Positions 1 to 7,669 of a stretch of 64,000 nucleotides of DNA are shown piece by piece. Every line of letters begins with the position of its first letter. The first letter of the stretch is position 1. The stretch is from Rhodocyclus gracilis. GTDB taxonomy: Bacteria; Pseudomonadota; Gammaproteobacteria; Burkholderiales; Rhodocyclaceae. The notes beneath the pieces were generated by a model. The model had not been told where the DNA came from. It worked only from the letters and a program-made list of their open reading frames with translations, and did not search any database. Where the stretch lies: assembly GCF_009617575.1 (NCBI RefSeq), contig NZ_WIXJ01000001.1, positions 62,001 through 126,000 on the forward strand, given 5' to 3'. The position numbers were made by a program, and so were the translations under genes.

Positions 1-577
1 CCTCCGTCTTGGCCTCCGTCTTGGCCTCGGCCTTGGCTACCGCAGTCGCTGCGGGTGCAGCCGCCGGTGCCGGATCAGCCGTCTTCGGTGTCGCGGCCGG
101 GGTCGATTTGGCTGCCGCCAGCGCCTGCTCGGAATACGGCTCCTTGCCGCCCTTCGGCCCGCGCTTGAGGGTATCTGAATTCCCGTCGAGCGAGCGCTTC
201 TCGACGCTTTGCGTCAGCACGACCGGCTTGGCCACGGCGACATCGCTATCGGCCGTGCCCGGCGCTTTCACGCGCAGTTGCTGACCGACGAGGATGAGGT
301 TGGGGTTCTCGATGCCGTTCCAGCTGGCGAGTTCGCGGTAATCCAGACCGTTATCGAGGGCAATGCCGTAGAGCGTATCGCCTTTTTTAACGACATAAAC
401 ATCTTTCGGCACGACCGCAGGCGCCGGCGCCGCGGCGACCGCCGTCGATCCGCCGCGCTCGACATACGGCGCCGGCGCGTGGCTGGCGCACGCGGCGACC
501 AGCATCGTCACGGCAAGACTGCCAACCGTGCGGCGCCAGCGGCGCTGACTAGGAAGGTGATGCGTGAGCACGTTCAT
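1..577 (-). CDS. nlpD: NlpD-type LysM lipoprotein, C-terminus cut off by window edge
   Basis: Outer-membrane lipoprotein of the NlpD family. Family members activate cell-wall amidases (AmiC-type) at the septum through a degenerate M23 domain. The frame opens at 577 with an N-terminal signal ending in a lipobox-like LVAAC, so Cys near residue 27 is probably lipidated. A LysM peptidoglycan-binding domain follows at about residues 50-97, containing VKKGDTLYGIA, NPNLILVGQQL and a terminal V-K. After that comes an Ala/Pro/Lys-rich linker ending in repeated KAEAKTEAKTE. The M23 domain expected next lies outside the window. The start overlaps the pcm stop by ATGA, so it is translationally coupled to surE-pcm. 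The surE-pcm-nlpD order is well known in proteobacteria and usually continues to rpoS. The identification rests on the lipobox, LysM and gene order, because the M23 part is not visible. Confidence 0.9.
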   Translation of the reverse strand, partial: MNVLTHHLPSQRRWRRTVGSLAVTMLVAACASHAPAPYVERGGSTAVAAAPAPAVVPKDVYVVKKGDTLYGIALDNGLDYRELASWNGIENPNLILVGQQLRVKAPGTADSDVAVAKPVVLTQSVEKRSLDGNSDTLKRGPKGGKEPYSEQALAAAKSTPAATPKTADPAPAAAPAATAVAKAEAKTEAKTE

Positions 578-1233
578 TCCACTCCCGAACGTAACGGAAC
601 GAATCGGACATCATCCAGGCGCGTTTCGACAAAGCCCTCCGCCCCACGTTCTATCAATGACAAATGCTGGCCGGTGGATCCCACCGGCAGGATCATTCTG
701 CCGCCCAGCGCGAGTTGCGACAAGAGCACGGGCGGGATCTGCGGTGTTGCCGCCGCGACGATGATCGACGCGAAGGGTGCCGCTTCGGGCACACCGAAAT
801 GGCCGTCACCGTGTTTGAGTCTGACCTTGAACTGCTGGATTTTTCGCAGATTGAGCCGCGCTTTCTCGATCAGCGTCGCGATGCGCTCGATGGCATATAC
901 CTCGTCGGTCAGCTGAGCCAGCACCGAGGCCTGATAGCCGCAGCCGGCACCGACCTCAAGCGTCCGCCCCAATTCGCGCCCACCGGCGCGCAAGGCTTCG
1001 ATCATGCGCGCCACGACGTAAGGCTGCGAAATCGTTTGCGAACACCCAAGCGGCAGCGCGGTGTCTTCGTAGGCGCGCGAGGCCAGTGCTTCTTCGACGA
1101 AGAGGTGGCGAGGCACCGCCGCCAGCGCGGCGAGAACGCCCTCGTCGCGGATGCCGCGTTCGCGCAGACGCACGATCATGCGCGCGCGCGTCCGGTCGGA
1201 GGTCATGCCAATACCGCTGGCGGTCACACTCAT
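574..1233 (-). CDS. pcm: protein-L-isoaspartate O-methyltransferase
   Basis: SAM-dependent repair enzyme that methylates L-isoaspartyl residues in damaged proteins, acting in the cytoplasm. The 219-residue product carries the family's [20 protein letters not shown] N-terminal block, the [12 protein letters not shown] segment (about 66-77) and the SAM-binding motif EVGAGCGYQ near residue 93. Near the C-terminus it has the HGDGHFG and LPVG elements. The start at 1233 overlaps the surE stop (ATGA). An alternative start at 1206 (MTSDRTR) would be closer to the E. coli length and cannot be excluded. The stop overlaps the nlpD start by ATGA. This is the classic stationary-phase survival cluster surE-pcm-nlpD. 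Confidence 0.95.
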   Translation of the reverse strand: MSVTASGIGMTSDRTRARMIVRLRERGIRDEGVLAALAAVPRHLFVEEALASRAYEDTALPLGCSQTISQPYVVARMIEALRAGGRELGRTLEVGAGCGYQASVLAQLTDEVYAIERIATLIEKARLNLRKIQQFKVRLKHGDGHFGVPEAAPFASIIVAAATPQIPPVLLSQLALGGRMILPVGSTGQHLSLIERGAEGFVETRLDDVRFVPLRSGVE

Positions 1234-1973
1234 GATTGCAGCCAGCGCTGCCAGCGCCCCATTTGTGCGGTATGCGTCAGATCGATCTGCAACGGCGTCA
1301 GCGAGACCCGATTGTTCGCCACGGCGTGGAAATCGGTTCCCTCGCCGGAATCCTGTGCCGCGCCGGCAGCGCCGACCCAGTAGACCGTCTCCTGGCGCGG
1401 CGTCTGAGCGCGGACGACAGGCTCGGCCTTGTGCCGTTTGCCAAGCCGCGTCAGGGCACGGCCTTGCAGTTGCTCGTAGGGCACGTCGGGCACATTGACG
1501 TTGAGCAGCATCGGCTCGCCCAAGGGACGCGCCAGCAAGGACTCGACGAGTTCGCGGGCGACCTGCGCGGCGGTTTCGAAATGCACGCCATGCCGGCTGG
1601 CAAGCGAAATCGCCAGCGAGGGAATCCCCAGCAGGAAGCCCTCCGTCGCTGCCGCCACCGTCCCCGAATACACCGTGTCGTCGCCCATGTTGGCGCCGTG
1701 ATTGATGCCGGAAACCACCATATCCGGCAGGGTGTCGAGCATCCCGGTGACGGCCAAGTGTACGCAATCGGTCGGCGTGCCGTTCACGTAATAGAAGCCA
1801 TTGGCCGTCTTCCGCAAGGACAGGGGTCTGTCGAGCGTCAGCGAATTGCTGGCGCCACTGCGGTCGCGCTCCGGTGCCACCACTGTGATCTCGGCCAGAG
1901 AGCCGAGCGCCCGGGCCAGATGTTCAATCCCCGGAGCGAAATAACCGTCGTCGTTGCTCAGCAGAATACGCAT
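1230..1973 (-). CDS. surE: 5'/3'-nucleotidase SurE
   Basis: Cytoplasmic metal-dependent survival phosphatase acting on nucleoside 5'- and 3'-monophosphates and short polyphosphate. The 247-residue product has the diagnostic [14 protein letters not shown]-terminus with metal-binding Asp8-Asp9, the [14 protein letters not shown] loop (Ser near 39-44) and the [19 protein letters not shown] block with metal-ligand Asn91. Length matches the family (about 250). It is first of a tightly overlapping surE-pcm-nlpD unit. Its start lies only about 8 bases after a hairpin followed by eight U residues, and no clear Shine-Dalgarno is seen between them. Expression may therefore be subject to premature termination (see finding). 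Confidence 0.96.
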   Translation of the reverse strand: MRILLSNDDGYFAPGIEHLARALGSLAEITVVAPERDRSGASNSLTLDRPLSLRKTANGFYYVNGTPTDCVHLAVTGMLDTLPDMVVSGINHGANMGDDTVYSGTVAAATEGFLLGIPSLAISLASRHGVHFETAAQVARELVESLLARPLGEPMLLNVNVPDVPYEQLQGRALTRLGKRHKAEPVVRAQTPRQETVYWVGAAGAAQDSGEGTDFHAVANNRVSLTPLQIDLTHTAQMGRWQRWLQS

Positions 1974-1981
1974 GTCGGCCC

Positions 1982-2008
1982 AAAAAAAAGCCCGCCGCGA
2001 GTGCGGAC
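1982..2008 (-). terminator. hairpin plus U8 immediately before surE
   Basis: On the minus strand GTCCGC (2008-2003) pairs with GCGGGC (1995-1990) around a 7-base loop, followed by eight T residues (1989-1982). This is a rho-independent terminator shape. It could end the upstream symporter operon. Because it sits 8 bases from the surE start codon and just downstream of a candidate surE promoter, it could instead be a leader attenuator. Confidence 0.65.
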
Positions 2009-2021
2009 GAGCGACGCGCCG

Positions 2022-2050
2022 ATTCTAACGCAGGCGACGGCGAATGTCGC
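2022..2050 (-). promoter_or_regulatory. candidate sigma-70 promoter for surE
   Basis: On the minus strand a GCGACA (-35, 2050-2045) and TAGAAT (-10, 2027-2022) pair is spaced by 17 bases. The predicted start would be about 2015, placing the hairpin-U8 element wholly inside a short surE leader. The -35 matches TTGACA at four of six positions. This is based on sequence match only. Confidence 0.4.
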
Positions 2051-2098
2051 GCCAGCTGTCAGAAGAAGGCAGGCGTTGCCAACACCAGGACTGCCGCG

Positions 2099-2398
2099 TC
2101 AACAGCCGCCGCCCGGTGCCGCGCACATCAGCCGCTTGGCATACGCCAGAGCAATCCACAGCCAGAAGAGAACGGCGGCCGTCAGCCAGGGTACATGGCG
2201 GTCGAGGATGACGCGCGGACAAAGGCCGCGCACCAGACGGCGAGCCGGCGACGAGATGATCGACAACAGCCGGTACACCGGATTGCTCCCACGCGCCGCG
2301 CCGGCCAGAAGGCCGACGACCCCCTGCGCCAGCAGCGACAGCAAGGCCACCTCCACCAGCGCGCGGACGATACTGACGAGCAGGACTTCAGCCGGCAT
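2099..2398 (-). CDS. small hydrophobic membrane protein, function unknown
   Basis: A 99-residue protein with two hydrophobic stretches: about residues 4-33 (ending near GVVGLLAGAARG) and about 69-87 (WLTAAVLFWLWIALAYA). These are separated by a basic segment containing SSPARRLVRGL. I do not recognise the family with confidence. The shape and the P-x-R segment between two helices recall the YggT family loosely. It starts 3 bases after the stop of the DUF4212 gene, so it is likely the last gene of the symporter operon and may be an accessory subunit. The inner-membrane location is inferred from hydrophobicity. Confidence 0.7.
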   Translation of the reverse strand: MPAEVLLVSIVRALVEVALLSLLAQGVVGLLAGAARGSNPVYRLLSIISSPARRLVRGLCPRVILDRHVPWLTAAVLFWLWIALAYAKRLMCAAPGGGC

Positions 2399-2401
2399 GA
2401 A

Positions 2402-2662
2402 TCAATCCCCTCCCTCCTCGACGCCGTACTCGCGGTCGAGACGATTCATGTAGTACGCGTAGAACCAGACGATGAACACATAGACGACGAGCGCGCCCTG
2501 CGCCCCCATGTAGAAGCCAAGCGGAAAGCCGAGGAAAGTAACCCCGTTAAGTTCGCGTGCGAAATAGCTCGCGACAAAGGTCACGAGAAACCAGAGCAGC
2601 AGCAGCATGGCGGTGACGATCATGTTGCGTCGCCAGTAGCGTGCGTTGCGTGTCGTCGACAT
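2402..2662 (-). CDS. DUF4212 small subunit of a sodium:solute symporter
   Basis: An 86-residue protein with two membrane helices: about 12-32 (MIVTAMLLLLWFLVTF) and about 49-71 (MGAQGALVVYVFIVWFY). It has the family hallmarks of an N-terminal RYWRRN, a central FLGFPLGFYMGAQG and a C-terminal YMNRLDREYGVE. DUF4212 proteins are found beside VC_2705-type sodium:solute symporters and are thought to be their small subunit. Here the gene lies directly downstream of that symporter (36-base gap), whereas it is often upstream. Family assignment is secure; partnership with 2699-4735 is inferred from context. Confidence 0.9.
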   Translation of the reverse strand: MSTTRNARYWRRNMIVTAMLLLLWFLVTFVASYFARELNGVTFLGFPLGFYMGAQGALVVYVFIVWFYAYYMNRLDREYGVEEGGD

Positions 2663-2698
2663 CAGCCTGCCTCCCTTATCCGCATCTCATCCCCTGAT

Positions 2699-4735
2699 TC
2701 AACGCATCGTGCGCGGATAACGCACGCTCTCGACGAAATCCTGTATCCGCTGGCTCGGCGGCGAAGTCAGCAGACTGACGACGACGAGCGTGACAAACCC
2801 CGCCGCGACGCCCCACACGCCCGCCGATACCGACTGGATGCCAAACCACGGCGCCATGCCGATACCGTGAATGCCAAGCCAGGGGATGGCATCGAACTGG
2901 ACGCGCACGAGGTAATACACCGTCAACGCCAGCCCCACCAGCATCGCACTGACCGCACCGGCCCGGTTCGCGCGCTTCCAGAAAATGCCGCAGACGAGCG
3001 CCGGAAAAAATGCCGCGGCCGCAATCGAGAACGCCCAGGAAACCATGAAGAGAATGCTGGCCGGCTTCTGCGCCGCTACCGTCGCGGCGACCACGGCGAC
3101 GATCAGCAGCATGGTTTTCGACACCAGCAGGCGCCACTGCGTCGTCGCTCCCGGCCGGATGATTTTGTAATACACGTCATGCGACAAGGCACCGGCAATC
3201 GTCAGCAGCAAGCCATCGGCCGTCGACAGCGCCGCCGCCAGCGCACCCGCCGCCACCAGCCCCGACACCACGTAAGGCAAGCCGGCAATTTCTGGCGTCG
3301 CCAGCACGATCACATCCGGGTTGAGCGTCAACTCCGCCAGTTGCAGCAGACCATCGCCGTTCATGTCCTCGATCGCCACCAGCCCGACCTTGCTCCAGGC
3401 GGCAATCCAGCCCGGCAACTCGCTGATGCTGCTGCCGATCACTCCGGAGTAGATCTCGTACTTGGCGAATACCGCATACGCTGGCGCCGTAAAGTACAGC
3501 AGCAGAATGAAAAACAGCGACCAGAACACCGAGCTGCGCGCCTCACGCACGGTAGGCGTCGTGTAATAGCGCATCAGCACATGCGGCAGCGCCGCCGTTC
3601 CCACCATCAGGCAAAACACCAAGGCGAGGAAATTAAGCCGCGAGGTGTCGCGCTCCTCTTCGCTCGCGCCCGGAAACGGAGTCGCATGATGAATCGGCGG
3701 CGCCCCCCGCTCGGCCGCCTGGCGCATCGAGCCCTCCCAGTAATCGCGCGCTTCGGCGGCGGTCTGCGGCAACTCGCGCCGCTGCCGCTCGACGACGACG
3801 ATGTCGCGCATGCTGGCATCGCCGCTTTTCATTTCGCTGATCGCCGCCGACAGGCGCTGCCGTTCTTCGCTCAACGATTCGGGCAGGTGGTCGATGCGAG
3901 AGGCAAAGGCGTCGGCACGCTCGCGATACAGGCGGCGTACCTCCAGTTCGGCGGGCGCGTTGAAAATCGTCGTCTCCAGCGCCTCGACCCGCTCCAGCAC
4001 CTCGCCATAGACCAGCTGCGGCAAGGGCAAGCCAGTCGCCTTGTACGACAGCATCGCCACCGGCACGATGTACGCGACGATCAGGATCACGTACTGCGCT
4101 ACCTGCGTCCAGGTCACCGCGCGCATGCCACCGAGAAACGAGCAGACGAGGATGCCGGCGAGGCCGACGAAGACGCCCACCTCAAACTGCAAGCCGACAA
4201 AGCGGCTGGTGATCAGGCCGACGCCGTAAATCTGCGCGACGACATAGACGAACGACGCCAGTACCGTCGCGCCCACCCCGACCAGCCGCGCTGCATTGCC
4301 GCCATAGCGTTCGCCGAGAAAATCGGGGATCGTGTATTGCCCGAAGCGGCGCAGATACGGTGCCAGCAGCAAGGCGACCAGCACATAACCGCCGGTCCAG
4401 CCCATGACGTACGCCAAGCCCTGATAACCAGAGAGGAACAGCGTTCCGGCCATGCCCATGAAGGACGCCGCGCTCATCCAGTCGGCACCGGTCGCCATGC
4501 CGTTGTAGAGCGCCGGAATGCGCCGGCCGGCGACGTAGTACTCCGACACATCCGAAGTACGTGCAATGACGCCAATCGAGGCGTAGAGAATGATCGTCAG
4601 AAAGAGAAAGGAATAGCCGATCCAGTGCGGTGGCAGGCCGAAGCGTTCGAGCACGCCGAGCAGCAGCACGAGCAGCAGGAAGCTCCCCGTATACACGAGG
4701 AAATAGCGGCGCAGACGTTGCGAGATATCAGACAT
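2699..4735 (-). CDS. sodium:solute symporter, VC_2705/acetate-permease-like subfamily
   Basis: Inner-membrane SSS-family transporter of about 678 residues with roughly 13 hydrophobic helices. It contains SSS signatures such as YYVAGRRIPALYNGMATGADWMSAASFMGM near the N-terminus (Na-binding region) and LAAALSTADGLLLTIAGALSHD in the C-terminal half. A long charged insertion (about residues 230-350, rich in Glu/Arg) interrupts the helices, making the protein longer than ActP-type permeases of about 550 residues. Likely substrates are short-chain carboxylates such as acetate, judging by DUF4212 downstream, DUF294/exonuclease upstream and acs beyond. The ATG at 4735 is chosen over a TTG at 4741. 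Specific substrate is inference. Confidence 0.88.
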   Translation of the reverse strand: MSDISQRLRRYFLVYTGSFLLLVLLLGVLERFGLPPHWIGYSFLFLTIILYASIGVIARTSDVSEYYVAGRRIPALYNGMATGADWMSAASFMGMAGTLFLSGYQGLAYVMGWTGGYVLVALLLAPYLRRFGQYTIPDFLGERYGGNAARLVGVGATVLASFVYVVAQIYGVGLITSRFVGLQFEVGVFVGLAGILVCSFLGGMRAVTWTQVAQYVILIVAYIVPVAMLSYKATGLPLPQLVYGEVLERVEALETTIFNAPAELEVRRLYRERADAFASRIDHLPESLSEERQRLSAAISEMKSGDASMRDIVVVERQRRELPQTAAEARDYWEGSMRQAAERGAPPIHHATPFPGASEEERDTSRLNFLALVFCLMVGTAALPHVLMRYYTTPTVREARSSVFWSLFFILLLYFTAPAYAVFAKYEIYSGVIGSSISELPGWIAAWSKVGLVAIEDMNGDGLLQLAELTLNPDVIVLATPEIAGLPYVVSGLVAAGALAAALSTADGLLLTIAGALSHDVYYKIIRPGATTQWRLLVSKTMLLIVAVVAATVAAQKPASILFMVSWAFSIAAAAFFPALVCGIFWKRANRAGAVSAMLVGLALTVYYLVRVQFDAIPWLGIHGIGMAPWFGIQSVSAGVWGVAAGFVTLVVVSLLTSPPSQRIQDFVESVRYPRTMR

Positions 4736-4752
4736 GGGCAAACACCAACGGC

Positions 4753-5544
4753 TCAGCCGGAACGCCGCATCCAGCGGCGTGCCTTCTCGATATCGACGAA
4801 ACTGGCCGGCGTCTTCGCACCGCGCGCCGTCGCTCGCGCCATCGCCGCTTGCAGCAGCATGGCCGTCGCCAGCGCGTCGGACACCGCGTTGTGCCGCTGG
4901 ATGTTGTCGATATCGAACAAGGCCAGCCAGTCATCGAGCATGACCTGCGCATCGATGCGCTCGCGAAAGAGATCCGGCAAAACCCACGCCAGATCAATCC
5001 AGCAGGCGTCGAGACGCACGCCCAGATGCTCGCGCACGGCACGCTCGATCATCGTCTGGTCGAACAGCGCGTGATAAGCGACCAGCGGCGCGTGCCCGCA
5101 GTAGTGCAGAAAGCCGAGCAAGGCATCCGGCGGCTCCGTCCCTTCGCGCTGCGCCGAGCCACCGATGCCGTGGATCAGGATGTTGTCGGAGGTACTGACC
5201 TCCTCCTGGCGCAGGATGACCTCAAAACTGTCGGCAGGGTCGATACGGCCGTTGACCACAGCCACCGCGCCAATGGCAATCAGGCGATCCCGCTTCATGT
5301 CGAGACCACTGGCCTCGACATCGACCACCACGTAGCGCGTGCGGTAATGCGAGCGACGCGTATCGAGTGGCGGCGCCGCCTGCCAGTCCGCCAGAGTCTG
5401 CGCGCGCACCGCTGACAATGCCACCGGCGCAGGCGCTGCGCCGCTCCCGCGCAAACGCGCCAGCCAGTTCTTCACAGCATTCCCCGGCACAGCGGCGAAG
5501 GCCGTGCGTAGGCGCAGCGAGAAGCGGCGAGAAAGAAAGCGCAC
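4753..5544 (-). CDS. DEDDh-family 3'-5' exonuclease (DnaQ-like)
   Basis: A 263-residue protein with an exonuclease domain at about residues 70-250. Catalytic acidic residues are visible: Asp75 and Glu77 in VVVDVEASGLD, Asp in YHALFDQTMIE, and the terminal His/Asp pair in HNAVSDALATAMLL, giving the DEDDh set. It starts with GTG, 9 bases after the stop of the DUF294 gene, and ends 17 bases before the symporter start. A DnaQ-like exonuclease next to DUF294 and an SSS symporter is a recurrent arrangement in proteobacteria. Its role there is unknown, and acting on nucleotide signals rather than DNA is possible. It is not a replicative epsilon subunit by context. Confidence 0.88.
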   Translation of the reverse strand: MRFLSRRFSLRLRTAFAAVPGNAVKNWLARLRGSGAAPAPVALSAVRAQTLADWQAAPPLDTRRSHYRTRYVVVDVEASGLDMKRDRLIAIGAVAVVNGRIDPADSFEVILRQEEVSTSDNILIHGIGGSAQREGTEPPDALLGFLHYCGHAPLVAYHALFDQTMIERAVREHLGVRLDACWIDLAWVLPDLFRERIDAQVMLDDWLALFDIDNIQRHNAVSDALATAMLLQAAMARATARGAKTPASFVDIEKARRWMRRSG

Positions 5545-5553
5545 GACATCACG

Positions 5554-7464
5554 TCACACCTGAAAATCGAGCTTGAGCCGTTGTTGCAGCTTGCGCGCCT
5601 GACGGAAGGCCTCTTTCAGAATGCGCCGATCCAGCTCGTTGAGCTCGTCCGGGTCAATCCGGTTGTTGCCGGCGCGGCCCTGCTCCAGCTCAAAGTTCTG
5701 GTGCCGCAAACGCAGGAGCTGAATGAAATTCAGGCTCTCGACGAGCCCCGCCGACTCATCGCTCGATACCTTCTGCGCAGCACCGGTCAAGCGCAGGCGC
5801 TGCGCGGTGTTGGTCGCGCCGACGCCGGCCGCCAGGGCGAAAACACGGGCGGCGTCGACAAACAGCCGCGCGCCATATTTCTTGAGGTCGATCGTGCCAT
5901 GAAACGCGGGATCGGCGTCGGTAACGAAATCGCGGATCTTGCCGAGCGGCGGCGTCACGCTCAGAGCGTTCTGCGCCATCATGCGCAAGAACAGCCGATT
6001 CTCCTGCGTTGCCTTGAGCAGACTCAGACGCAGGCGGTGCGCCAGATGGAACTGCCCGTAGAGCGGGCGAAAATCGAAGAATATCGACGCGTTGAGCAAC
6101 GCCTTCGGCTCCGGCGTGCGCACCCAGCCAAGGAATTTCTCTTCCCACTCCTCAACGGTCAGACACCACTCGGGGTTGCCCGCCATGATCTTGCCGGGAC
6201 AGAGAGGGAAGCCGACGCGATCGAGGTCGGCATTGATGTCGCGGGCAAAATCGAGCAGGCGCAGCTGCGTCTGCTCGCGGTCCATGATGTCGGTGCACAC
6301 GAAAATCAGGCCATTATCCTGATCGGTGCTGAAGGTCTGCTCGTCGCGCCCCTCCGAGCCGAACGATAGCCAGGCCCAGTCGATCCCGTAGAGATCGTGT
6401 CGGTCGAGGTTGAGCTGGATGACGCGCCGGGTGAGCGTGTCGTTCAGCGCCGAGATGAACTGCGTCAACTGCTCCGCGCCAACGCCTTGCGCCAGCATGT
6501 TCAGCGCCAGCCGCCGCACGTCGCTGGCCGCCTGACAAAGCAGGCGGATATCCGGCGCTGTCTCGATGGACTGGCGAATCTGCCGCAGGCCGACCCGCTG
6601 CAAGGCAAAGAGATCGCGCTCGGAGACAACGCCCTTGAGCCGCCCGCCTTCGTCGATCACCAGCACATGGCGGATGCCATGCATGGCCATGGCCAGTACG
6701 GCATCGTAGGCGGAACTCGCCATCGGCAAGGTATGCGGATCGGGCGACATCACGCTGGCAATCGGCGACTCGAGCGGGACGCCGGGCAGAACGACGCGCT
6801 TGAGCACGTCGGACTGCGTGAAGATGCCGGCGGGCCGCCTTTCCGCATCGACGACGATGATCGACCCGATGTGCGATGCCGCCATGATGCCGATCACCTC
6901 GCGCAAGCTCGTCTCGGGGCTCGCGCAAATGGCTTCCTTGGTGATGATCGACGAGAGTGGCGAATTCATCGTCTGCTGCTCGGCGGCACGCTGCGCGAAT
7001 TCCTGCTGAAGCTGCTGCCGCGACTGATTGGCCAGCGTCGCGATGTACTGCGTGCAGAAGAGGTTGAAGACCGGACTCATGCGCATCACGGCGAAGTAGT
7101 CCTCCACCGCCAGCTCGTAGCAGAAGACGTCCTCCAGAGCCGTGTAGACGTTGGTCGACGGGCGTTGCGCCGTCACCGCACCAATGGGAAAACACTCCCC
7201 GGGAGAGAGCGTCATCGTCGTGTAATCGATCAGCCCCACCTCGCCGGCGCCGCGCACCAGCACCTTGCCGCGCTGCAAGAGGTAGAAATTGCGCAAGACG
7301 CCCATTTCTGGCGAGGCGATCGGCGCGTCTTTTTCGTAGTAGGCGAGCTTCAGGCGCTCCGCCAGGTAGTGCAGCGCCTCGGCTTCCATGCGGTCGAAGG
7401 GCGGATGGCGGCGCAGGAATTCCAGGGCAGCGGCGACCAGCATCTGCGTTGCGCTGTTACTCAT
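5554..7464 (-). CDS. cyclic-nucleotide-binding/CBS/DUF294 nucleotidyltransferase-like protein
   Basis: A 636-residue cytoplasmic regulator. An N-terminal cNMP-binding-like fold covers about 15-135 (PGECFPIGAV resembles the phosphate-binding cassette). A CBS-domain pair follows at about 170-300 (GIFTQSDVLKRVV, GVVSERDLFALQR). The DUF294 nucleotidyltransferase domain spans about 310-450, with the motif SFGSEGRDEQTFSTDQDNG resembling GlnD-type GS-x(10+)-DxD. The DUF294 C-terminal helical domain is at about 490-630. This architecture is typical of proteins near acetate symporters and acs. It is likely a sensor or modifier controlling uptake or acetate activation, but its target is not established. 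It heads the exonuclease-symporter-DUF4212 unit; a 205-base gap separates it from acs. Confidence 0.9.
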   Translation of the reverse strand: MSNSATQMLVAAALEFLRRHPPFDRMEAEALHYLAERLKLAYYEKDAPIASPEMGVLRNFYLLQRGKVLVRGAGEVGLIDYTTMTLSPGECFPIGAVTAQRPSTNVYTALEDVFCYELAVEDYFAVMRMSPVFNLFCTQYIATLANQSRQQLQQEFAQRAAEQQTMNSPLSSIITKEAICASPETSLREVIGIMAASHIGSIIVVDAERRPAGIFTQSDVLKRVVLPGVPLESPIASVMSPDPHTLPMASSAYDAVLAMAMHGIRHVLVIDEGGRLKGVVSERDLFALQRVGLRQIRQSIETAPDIRLLCQAASDVRRLALNMLAQGVGAEQLTQFISALNDTLTRRVIQLNLDRHDLYGIDWAWLSFGSEGRDEQTFSTDQDNGLIFVCTDIMDREQTQLRLLDFARDINADLDRVGFPLCPGKIMAGNPEWCLTVEEWEEKFLGWVRTPEPKALLNASIFFDFRPLYGQFHLAHRLRLSLLKATQENRLFLRMMAQNALSVTPPLGKIRDFVTDADPAFHGTIDLKKYGARLFVDAARVFALAAGVGATNTAQRLRLTGAAQKVSSDESAGLVESLNFIQLLRLRHQNFELEQGRAGNNRIDPDELNELDRRILKEAFRQARKLQQRLKLDFQV

Positions 7465-7508
7465 CCTCGCCTCCTCTCATCGCCCGGCCCGGCGCATTGA
7501 AATGAACA

Positions 7509-7533
7509 GGCCGGCGGTGTGCATCCGCCGGCC
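7509..7533 (-). terminator. strong GC hairpin between acs and the DUF294 gene
   Basis: GGCCGGCGG (7509-7517) and CCGCCGGCC (7525-7533) form a perfect 9-bp stem with a 7-base loop. It lies downstream of acs on the minus strand. There is no T-run after it, so it may be a transcript-stabilising hairpin or a rho-assisted stop rather than a classical intrinsic terminator. Confidence 0.45.
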
Positions 7534-7669
7534 CGGGCGCGGCGTCGAGCGCCGCTTTTCGCCATTTTCACGATCGCCTCGCCGCTTGTGACGGCTTACC
7601 CGATCTGTCTCCTGCCACCTCAAAACTGTGCGGCACCCGCGTAAGAACGGGCGCCATCGCTGCCCGTGC

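Noticed and set aside
2195-5074. 959-codon plus-strand frame across the symporter region
   Set aside because: It spans three clearly coding minus-strand genes and gives an Arg/His-rich product without recognisable motifs.
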